A stretch of 18,119 nt of DNA from Porticoccaceae bacterium (GTDB lineage: Bacteria; Pseudomonadota; Gammaproteobacteria; Pseudomonadales; Porticoccaceae). This document shows positions 1 to 6,197 of the stretch, in pieces (the stretch's first letter is position 1; each line of letters opens with the position of its first letter). The stretch is from positions 54,831 through 72,949 of the forward strand of contig PBJN01000005.1 of NCBI GenBank assembly GCA_002720735.1. The letters run 5' to 3'. Below the pieces are notes generated by a model that made no database searches, was not told the origin of the DNA, and saw only the letters and a list, made by a program, of their open reading frames with translations. Both the position numbers and the translations under genes were made by a program.

Positions 1-33
1 GACAAAAAGAGCTCCACATTTACCGTAAGTAGT

Positions 34-110
34 GGCTACGTAGCTCAGCTGGTTAGAGCACAGCATTCATAATGCTGGGGTCGCTGGTTCAAGTCCAGCC
101 GTAGCTACCA
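34..110 (+). tRNA. Elongator tRNA-Met (anticodon CAT)
   Basis: A complete 77-base cloverleaf. The acceptor stem GGCTACG pairs with CGTAGCT (one G-U at the first pair) and is followed by discriminator A and an encoded CCA. The anticodon arm is CAGCA / loop TTCATAA / TGCTG, giving anticodon CAT. The T arm is CTGG-TTCAAGT-CCAG. The body matches the elongator tRNA-Met type of gammaproteobacteria, including the GGCTACGTAGCTCAG 5' end, rather than initiator tRNA or the lysidine-modified tRNA-Ile2; that last distinction rests on overall resemblance, not a scored model. The gene also serves as the apparent integration target of the island to its right. Confidence 0.96.
71..110 (+). repeat. Left attachment-type repeat (3' half of tRNA-Met)
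   Basis: The last 40 bases of the tRNA, from inside the anticodon arm through CCA. Aligned without gaps to 4399-4438 there are 33 identities and 7 differences, all purine changes (A/G). The longest unbroken match is the 11-base AGTCCAGCCGT. Confidence 0.7.
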
Positions 111-234
111 CATCTATCAATCACTTTGCTAAATCCTCTTTGTTGCTTGTTATCGCCTTGCGGAGATATTAAGAGTAATGGCAAAAAACCTGGCCCATTA
201 TCGCCGTTGAAAACAGCTCCATTCAATACCACAG

Positions 235-438
235 CTAGGATACTTCGGCCTGGTTATAGAGTGTTTTTACGTGTACCTGGACATGGTCCATGGGGTCTTT
301 TCTCGTCTCTCGGCCCCCGCCTTTACGCCTGAGCTTGGTAGCAAAAGTATGACGCAAATCGTGAGGCCTGAGGCTGCGAAAGCTATCCCTCGTCGGTTTG
401 CACACAGTATTTATTGCTGTATTTCCATCTGCATACAT
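235..438 (-). pseudogene. Tyrosine recombinase (phage/island integrase), C-terminal remnant
   Basis: A 67-residue reading frame with the end of an integrase catalytic domain. The box II signature reads RPHDLRHTFATKL, giving H26-x-x-R29. A later H52 in MDHVQ and Y61 in KTLYNQAE sit where the family has its second His/Trp and the nucleophilic Tyr. Full integrases run roughly 300-420 residues, and no N-terminal DNA-binding or core-binding region is visible: upstream (439-600) all minus-strand frames are broken by stops. The stretch between box II and the Tyr is compact and may carry small indels. Its position and orientation, 3' end toward the tRNA-Met 3' end, are typical of an island integrase. 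The reading frame begins at an internal ATG, so this is a remnant and not a gene with a real start. Confidence 0.7.
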
Positions 439-600
439 TTAATGTCCACAGTTAGCGAATACCTAGCTTTGAGCTTTGCGTGGTGTCTATTGATCTCAGG
501 GACTTTTGGCCGTGTCGCAGTTGTCTGCTTCAGACTCTCCTTGCCGTTATGTAACCTTTGACAAACACTCTGAAATGGAATAAACGAGGGCGTGTCAACT

Positions 601-1404
601 TCAATACTTCCTATAGACGAAGGAGATGTACTCTCCGGTTCCCCATAGCCAGGTCTTATTCAAGATCTGGTCAATTTTCCATAGAATTTTAGTAAGACGA
701 GAAAAATTCTCTACCCATTGGGCTCGGTACCAGGCGGGGTAGAGTATCGAAAATCCCGTACGCTGAATTTCAAACGCATAGCGCGCACAGATACGTCTAA
801 CCTGGCGTGGAGAGTAGCATTTACTTTGAAGATATTTACTCTCGCTATAGCCGCCCCAAGAGCTCCTAAACCGCCTAAACGCCGAGCGAGGGCGACCTTT
901 CAACAGATGGATGAAAATTTCGGCTAAATATAATTTATTGACAAACGAAACGAAGAGATGCCCGTCGCGTGATAGACGAGAAAAAATCTTTTCGGTTGCC
1001 TCCTCTAGATCAGGCACGGTATTTAAAGCTCCGAAAAAGACAAATATTAGGTCGAACTGTTCTTCACTGAATAGAGCGGGAAGATCATCCGTAGTCGCAA
1101 TCAGAACTCGCGCGTTTTCAAGACTTTTTGCTTTCAGTTTTGCTTGAGCGTGGCTCACCATTGCACCAGAAATGTCGATACCGTGCAGCTGTTTTTCCGG
1201 GAAGATCGTCGCAAGATGAGCTAGATCAATACCCGGTCCGCACCCTATTTCGAGCGCGCGCTCAAAAGGGAGAGACTTCAAAATTTCTCGGAATGACTGT
1301 CTTATTCGTTGAAGCACTGGGTTCGACCAATACCTTTCTTCAAAATCTCCTGCGTCTCGGTCATAGTAGACTTCGACCGCGGCGTGATATTTATCTATAT
1401 CCAA
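601..1404 (-). CDS. Class I SAM-dependent methyltransferase
   Basis: A 267-residue soluble protein with the Rossmann-type methyltransferase core. Motif I is ALEIGCGPG (residues 50-58), followed by an acidic strand end HGIDISGAMV (74-83) and the motif IV/post-I region FDLIFVFFGALNTVPDLEE. This class transfers a methyl group from S-adenosylmethionine; the acceptor (sugar, lipid, small molecule) cannot be told. The start is a TTG at 1404 with AAGGCGG about 9 bases upstream. No ATG lies near, and the Tyr/Asp-rich N-terminus before motif I has normal length for the family. It overlaps the 3' end of the preceding nucleotidyltransferase-like gene by 14 bases, so the two are probably translationally coupled. 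It is the last gene of the island's three-gene unit. Confidence 0.85.
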   Translation of the reverse strand: MDIDKYHAAVEVYYDRDAGDFEERYWSNPVLQRIRQSFREILKSLPFERALEIGCGPGIDLAHLATIFPEKQLHGIDISGAMVSHAQAKLKAKSLENARVLIATTDDLPALFSEEQFDLIFVFFGALNTVPDLEEATEKIFSRLSRDGHLFVSFVNKLYLAEIFIHLLKGRPRSAFRRFRSSWGGYSESKYLQSKCYSPRQVRRICARYAFEIQRTGFSILYPAWYRAQWVENFSRLTKILWKIDQILNKTWLWGTGEYISFVYRKY

Positions 1405-2440
1405 GGTGCGAATCCGCCTTCTCTATCTCGATGTGTGGCTTAGAGCTGTCTTTGTTTTTTTCCCAAGTGCCTCGCTCAATGGTACCCCGAAATAAAAATT
1501 CGTATAGTTCCGGATCTTCCTCAAAATTCTCCGTGTAAATTTGTGCGAATCGTCTTGCGATCGCTGACTGATGGCCACCTCCCAAATGGTTTTGATGATA
1601 CAGACACCAACTCTTATTACGTGCGTAAGCGGTTGAAAATGAAATGCTCTCCATATCATTGCCTCGAAATGGGGCGAGTACTGTGGACCTCAATGCTAAG
1701 ATCAAAAAGACAATCCAATTAACGAAACGTGTTGCGGGTGAGGCGGCAGGTTCGGCATCTTCGCACTCTCGGTCGGTCGCTACGTTGGAGCTGAAATATT
1801 TCTGCGTCCAAGCATTCTTCCTTTTAAGGAGGTTGAAGGTTTGCTCGCCCGTTATTATTCGTAGGTTTAGAAGATCGAATGCTGTAAAAATTGAACAGTT
1901 TTGCACCTGCAAAGACTCAAAATCCATCAAGGTATTAACGCAGAATCTGGGATAGTCGGCACGCCCGAAAAGCTTGGCAATTTTTATAAAGCGAACATAA
2001 AGGGCATAAATCATTCGCATGATCTGCATGGTAGCCGGTTTACAAACCAAAAAAATGTCGAGATCTGCTTCTTTTTCTTCGGTATTTACAACGTTGGCGT
2101 GGGAGGCTGACCCTGATATGGCTATTAGCATCACACAACCCGTGCTCTGAAGAAATCTGTAGAACGGCTCTCCTAGTTTTATTAACTTTTCAGAATTAGA
2201 AGCGCGCACATTCATTGGTACGCCTAACAAATTCGGATCAACAGAAGTTACAAAATAGGAGTTTTTGACTTTCTTGATTGCCCCCGCGGTTTCAAGGTCA
2301 ACCAGATTTTGAGTTAACGTAGTCTTTTTCCCCCAATGGCATTTTTTCAAGATATCATCCTCTGAAAGACCGCTGTTGAAGATGCCTAGGTAGCACAAGT
2401 AGCTAGCCAGCTTTTGTGTGTCAGAACGCCACGCGTTCAT
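1391..2440 (-). CDS. Nucleotidyltransferase-like protein with N-terminal winged-helix-like segment
   Basis: A 349-residue protein. Residues 102-132 carry the pattern of the Pol-beta nucleotidyltransferase fold: hydrophobic strand MLIAI, then G110-S111, then D126-L-D128 followed by the strand IFLV. Known members of this superfamily move nucleotidyl groups to small molecules, RNA or protein; the substrate here is unknown. Residues 8-66 are helical with a TAGAIKKVKNSYFVT turn that resembles a winged helix (inference by eye). A hydrophobic helix near residues 237-256 (FVNWIVFLILALRSTVLAPF) may contact membrane. The ATG at 2440 shares one base with the stop of the upstream SDR gene (TGATG), a sign of coupled translation, and the 3' end overlaps the methyltransferase start. 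Confidence 0.7.
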   Translation of the reverse strand: MNAWRSDTQKLASYLCYLGIFNSGLSEDDILKKCHWGKKTTLTQNLVDLETAGAIKKVKNSYFVTSVDPNLLGVPMNVRASNSEKLIKLGEPFYRFLQSTGCVMLIAISGSASHANVVNTEEKEADLDIFLVCKPATMQIMRMIYALYVRFIKIAKLFGRADYPRFCVNTLMDFESLQVQNCSIFTAFDLLNLRIITGEQTFNLLKRKNAWTQKYFSSNVATDRECEDAEPAASPATRFVNWIVFLILALRSTVLAPFRGNDMESISFSTAYARNKSWCLYHQNHLGGGHQSAIARRFAQIYTENFEEDPELYEFLFRGTIERGTWEKNKDSSKPHIEIEKADSHLGYR

Positions 2441-3360
2441 CAGAGACGCTCAATCCTCAGGTGGTGCTCAATACTATCTTCTATAGTCTCGGCCATATAC
2501 TGGAATCCGGAATAAAAAGATTCGTGACCACTATAAATAGGGATTGAGGATGTCAGGGACTCCCAACTAGCTCTGTCAGAAAACAAGCCTCTCCTGAAAT
2601 CCTTGCATATTCGCGTCGTCGGGAGCTCCATTCGCTCTGAGATAAGCTTAACGAACTTATTCTGTGTGATATCTGTAGTTGGACCGACCAAATTTATTGC
2701 CTTAATTCCATAATCCCAAAGTCCTGCGCGAGCAATCAAGGCTGCGCAGTCACGAACGTCAATCAGGCTCATAACATTCTCGCCTGAACCGTATATCGGT
2801 ACTGCAGAATCTCGGAGTGCTGGCCTCACGAAGCTAGAGTAAAACCAAGATCCGGAGCCGAGAATCCACGCTGGCCTAGCGATGCAAATGTCTAGTGTTT
2901 TGTTTGACTGTGCTTCGACCCACGGCATTTCTGCTCTCAAATATTCTCTGGCGAAGCCTGTGGGATTCAAGGGGGCGGATTCACTCAAGGATGAAGTGCT
3001 GTTGCCATAAACGAGGCTTCCTGACACGTAAACGACTCTCGTTTTAGGAAGCTCGCGCTCCAGCCAATTAATTATGCGTCGATTTGCCGTCTCGCCCCTT
3101 TTTGACGCAAGATTCCTCCCCATTCGTCCTCGACCGCTCAAGCGCGCCAAGTGGATAATAACGTCCGGCTTGAATCGGTGTACTTGTTTGAGGTCAAAGG
3201 AACCGAGATCACCCGTTATAGTATCAATATCCTCCAAATCGAAATAGCTAACTCTTGCCCTAATGAGCATCATCAACCGCACGTCACCACGCAGCCTTAG
3301 AGACTTTACGAGCTCCTTACCGATAAAACCTGTTCCGCCCAACACTAGTAATTTTTTCAA
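2440..3360 (-). CDS. NAD(P)-dependent epimerase/dehydratase-like protein (extended SDR) lacking the usual YxxxK
   Basis: A 306-residue Rossmann-fold protein. It opens MKKLLVLGGTGFIG, the GxxGxxG dinucleotide-binding loop at residues 8-14, and continues with the ITGDL acidic turn, DVIIHLA (66-72), VVYVSGSLVYG (109-119) and a C-terminal INLVGP stretch, as in sugar-nucleotide epimerases and related reductases. I prefer the TTG at 3360 because it puts the GxxGxxG loop at its normal distance from the N-terminus and follows a GGGGG tract. The frame also opens with another TTG at 3396, which would add 12 uncharacteristic residues. Oddity: where the catalytic YxxxK is expected (before LxAE), the protein has F136-A-R-E-Y140. 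It is first of three overlapping genes and may act as a binding or non-classical catalytic protein. Confidence 0.82.
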   Translation of the reverse strand: MKKLLVLGGTGFIGKELVKSLRLRGDVRLMMLIRARVSYFDLEDIDTITGDLGSFDLKQVHRFKPDVIIHLARLSGRGRMGRNLASKRGETANRRIINWLERELPKTRVVYVSGSLVYGNSTSSLSESAPLNPTGFAREYLRAEMPWVEAQSNKTLDICIARPAWILGSGSWFYSSFVRPALRDSAVPIYGSGENVMSLIDVRDCAALIARAGLWDYGIKAINLVGPTTDITQNKFVKLISERMELPTTRICKDFRRGLFSDRASWESLTSSIPIYSGHESFYSGFQYMAETIEDSIEHHLRIERL

Positions 3361-4398
3361 TTGACCCCCAAACCAAAAATAACAAAACGTCGCCAATAAT
3401 GCTTATCCGTCTCAATGACGGCTTTAAAAACATTGTTATATTATACAATTTTTGACCACATAAAGATAAAAAGGTTAGCAGAGGACACCTCACGGCTTTA
3501 AGCTCATACCAATAGTTAATGTTTACGATTGACTACGTTTTTGCTAACGGCAATGTAGATGCTCCTAATTAACCGGTGGCTGCTGTCGGTGGATCTCAGC
3601 AGACTTCAGATCGAGAAATTAAAATATTAGACATTTGCGATGCCTCACGAAAATCGAAATTTCATTGTGCCAAGTGGACTTCCAGAAGAACGCGATTGAG
3701 TAGTGCGTCTTAGGACATTGAATACAGGCGGGATGACGCAAGTGATTCTGTCGCACGATTTATGCTCGCGTTAGATCCGACACCCTGGCCGATATGGAAC
3801 GGATCGTAAATGATGGTGTTGTTCTGCAAAGTGAATTCAGTTTACGAGCTACACCAAACTAAGTTAATTTTACAATACGTACAGAGTTCAAGCCTAACTT
3901 TCTGCGCTAACGATATTAATTGAGTCGAAACAAGATGGAAGTAGTTTGCGAGCTTGCAGAGCCTCAAATTCCCCCTGAGCTCGTTTTACCATCGGCGGAG
4001 TCAAAGAATTGACGGAACGTCTTCAGCTGGTGACGCAAGAATCAAATAAGAATTAACTTCGACCGTCCATCGAGGTTCACGTGAGCCTCGTGGAGCTTGT
4101 CAATTCTGACTGTTCCTGGTTGCCTCCAATGCTAATTTTTTCTTTGCTTACGGCTACCGCCCCTAAACTCGGGCCAGTGGTCGAAAAGCCCAACCATTCA
4201 AAAAATCTCCTTCTCTTTAAAATTGTTTTCGCCAAGGCAAACCACCTTCTCGTCATAGATCATTGTGGTAGATCGGCATCTACTCTTACTTGCGGGGACG
4301 TGAGGGTGTTTTGATGGCGCTGCTGGCGGCAAAGGGTGCGACGGGCGCCCAGACAGCTTTGTTGGCAGAGGTTTCCGGGTCTTCCAGATCGCGTTCTT
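3361..4398. other. Island interior with no convincing gene
   Basis: About 1 kb between the SDR gene and the right repeat. All six frames are broken by frequent stops, and the short open stretches have no recognisable domain or ribosome binding site. The GC-rich patch at 4280-4400 differs from the AT-rich DNA that follows. Probably decayed cargo. Any promoter for the three-gene unit should lie near 3400-3480, where an AT-rich stretch (for example TTATATTATACAATTTTTG around 3435-3453) is present, but I cannot fix a start site. Confidence 0.5.
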
Positions 4399-4438
4399 GA
4401 TGCTAGAATCGCTGATTCGAGTCCAGCCGTGGCTACCA
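4399..4438 (+). repeat. Right attachment-type repeat (degenerate tRNA-Met 3' end)
   Basis: Forty bases ending in GGCTACCA that match tRNA positions 71-110 at 33 of 40 sites with no gaps. There is no matching 5' half upstream, so this is not a second tRNA gene. The position, orientation and extent fit the distal site of an island that used the tRNA-Met 3' end. The seven differences suggest an old insertion or a donor that carried a different tRNA-Met allele. Confidence 0.65.
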
Positions 4439-5164
4439 AACTGCACGTTCGATCCTTTTACAACTGTATTTCGAAAAACCAAAGTCTATCCGACTCTTTT
4501 TTCATATCAAAAAGCCATTTCAAAACGACCAATAGTTTGACAGCATTTATACCACTTAAATAGGTTGTAACATTTGTCAGTCAACAACACAGAGAATCAA
4601 TCAAATCAAAACTTGTGAATTAAAAACTTAGATTCAAGGATTTCGGCATTGGATGATGTTAGGGAATGTATTGACCGTCCTGTTGACATATTTTTATATA
4701 TTTTAACAAATGTTCATGCAACCTTAGTCCTTTCATTTGGCTTTGCCAGTCAATTACTATTTGGATATTTTACGAATGTAACACTGTTTTAGTAATACTT
4801 TCCTCCATTGCAAATAATCCGGAAAAATGAATCAATTCTTAGGCCAAGACTCTTGAGATAAAATTTAAAAAAAATTAGCGCGGCCAATAATAACTATTGA
4901 CTTGGCTTTTTCAATGCTCAAAAGTTATTGGGGGCTTTTGTAATGAGATAGACGAAATTATTTGACATTAAAAAGTGACTTTCAAAAAAAATAAACTCGA
5001 GTTTTTAATAACGTGCTCTATACAAACTTTGTGTTATCTTTATAAAACAAAAGTGCGATTAGACATCGACCAATATCTAAAAGGGCCAACCGATTATTAA
5101 AATGTAAAATAAAAAAGTAGAAAATATTTCGCTCAGCGCTAACAAAAATAGAGTAGTGACAATA
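4439..5164. other. AT-rich intergenic region upstream of the GntR regulator
   Basis: No gene is supported here. The DNA is clearly richer in A+T than either neighbour, with many A and T tracts. Two TTGACA hexamers (4683-4688 and one near 4961) could be -35 elements, but neither has a persuasive -10 hexamer at 16-18 bases. The region most likely carries the promoter of the regulator gene plus island-junction DNA. Confidence 0.45.
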
Positions 5165-6067
5165 ATGTCTAAAATGAGTTATTTAATCAGAAAAACAACC
5201 AATGAGTGTCTTGATCTTATAAGTGATTGCTACTCTCAAAACAAAAAATTACCCAACGATTCAGCCATATCAAAGCTTTTAGGCGTGAGCCGAACCACTG
5301 TTCGTAATGTACTCCAAGAACTCCACACTGGGGGAATCATTCAAATCGATAAATCTTCTAAACGGATCTTGGTCGAACCCAAAAAACATAATTACTTTGA
5401 TTTAAGTGACACAGCCTCCTCTAAAGAAGTCTTGATAGAAAAGTATTTTTTAAGTCTTATCCACTCGGGAAAACTTCTTCCAGGCGATAAGTTTTCTGAG
5501 CTCGACCTAGCTAAAAAATCACATTGCAATACCATAACGGTTAGAGAATTTATGATCCGTTTTGCCCACACTGGTTTAATAGAAAAAAAACCTCGAGCGC
5601 AATGGCAAATGGTGAAGTTTGATGAAGCATTCGCAAAAGAGCTCTCGGAATTTCGTCGTATTCTCGAAGTGAACGCACTCAGAAAGTTAATGCTAAAAAC
5701 CGAGCAACAAAATATCCAAAACAAATTTAACTCCCTCTTAAAGGAGCATGAAAATTTACAGAAAAACCCAGATATGTTCTTGATGTTACCTCCTTTAGAT
5801 CGGAAGCTTCACCTAGCAATACAAGATGGTGCGGAGAATAGGTTTGTGCGCCAGTTCTTTAATGTCGTCTCATTCGTGTGTCATTATCATTACCAGTGGG
5901 ACAAGGCAGATGAGCAAGCTAGAAATCTTAATGCGGTTGATGAGCACATAGATCTGATTAAAAAAATACTAGCCAGAGATGCAAACGGCGCATTAATAAG
6001 CTTGAACAATCATCTTGATACGGGCCAAGTTACTTTGTTAAGGTCGGCCCATGGGCTGAGCGAGTAA
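5165..6067 (+). CDS. GntR/FadR-type regulator (FCD domain) with two tandem winged-helix segments
   Basis: A 300-residue regulator. Residues 29-60 form one helix-turn-helix (LPNDSAISKLLGVSRTTV, then RNVLQELHTGGII). Residues 103-141 form a second (LLPGDKFSELDLAKKSHCNTI, then TVREFMIRFAHTGLIE). The C-terminal half matches the all-helical FCD ligand domain: EFRRILEVNALR (162-173), D212-x3-H216 (LDRKLH), H261 (DEHIDLI) and H283 (NNHL), the residues expected to hold a metal or carboxylate ligand. FCD regulators usually sense sugar acids or related metabolites, so control of the adjacent fucose genes by a fuconate-pathway intermediate is a fair inference. The frame also contains a GTG nine bases upstream (5156); I chose the ATG at 5165, and another ATG follows at 5174. 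No strong ribosome binding site decides. The gene converges on the beta-helix gene. Confidence 0.88.
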   Translation: MSKMSYLIRKTTNECLDLISDCYSQNKKLPNDSAISKLLGVSRTTVRNVLQELHTGGIIQIDKSSKRILVEPKKHNYFDLSDTASSKEVLIEKYFLSLIHSGKLLPGDKFSELDLAKKSHCNTITVREFMIRFAHTGLIEKKPRAQWQMVKFDEAFAKELSEFRRILEVNALRKLMLKTEQQNIQNKFNSLLKEHENLQKNPDMFLMLPPLDRKLHLAIQDGAENRFVRQFFNVVSFVCHYHYQWDKADEQARNLNAVDEHIDLIKKILARDANGALISLNNHLDTGQVTLLRSAHGLSE

Positions 6068-6197
6068 ATTACAGCTCAGAGTTACTCGGAAAATCAATAA
6101 TAAAAGATTTGTTAAAATTAATGAGCTCAGAGAGAAAATTCAAAACACCAATTAACAATCTCTGAACGTAAGTCTATAGTGGAGGATAAGCTATGTC

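Larger units (their letters stand above)
71..4438. mobile_element. Decayed genomic island inserted at the tRNA-Met 3' end
   Basis: Seen in the sequence: an intact tRNA-Met on the left, a near-copy of its last 40 bases on the right in the same orientation, and a tyrosine-recombinase remnant just inside the left end whose 3' end points at the tRNA. Sampled 60-base lines suggest the cargo is richer in G+C than the right flank (hand counts: 34/60 at 1201-1260 and 27/60 at 2881-2940, against 21/60 at 12481-12540). Known: tyrosine-recombinase elements commonly insert in tRNA 3' ends, restoring the tRNA on one side and leaving a 3'-end copy on the other. Inference: this is such an element, about 4.3 kb, no longer mobile because the integrase is truncated and the right repeat carries seven mismatches. 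Loss of internal DNA by deletion is likely. Confidence 0.65.

Noticed and set aside
718..2110. Several plus-strand open frames opposite the methyltransferase and nucleotidyltransferase-like genes
   Set aside because: They are antisense shadows of genes whose protein motifs are clear on the minus strand.
3640..3850. Minus-strand translation containing LQNNTIIYDPFHIGQG, which looks like a beta-helix protein fragment
   Set aside because: The open stretch is short, bounded by stops, has no start or ribosome binding site, and the resemblance rests on a few residues. It may be decayed cargo, but it is not supportable as a feature.
4399..4438. Second tRNA-Met gene
   Set aside because: Only the 3' half is present; no D arm, 5' acceptor strand or complete anticodon arm lies upstream.
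4081..4563. Overlapping short open frames on both strands (4081-4314, 4198-4482, 4336-4563)
   Set aside because: They overlap each other and the tRNA-derived repeat, have no domain similarity and no convincing ribosome binding sites.
6128..6164. CAGAGA / TCTCTG inverted repeat as a terminator for the regulator gene
   Set aside because: The loop is about 25 bases and no T run follows; it is likely to be chance.
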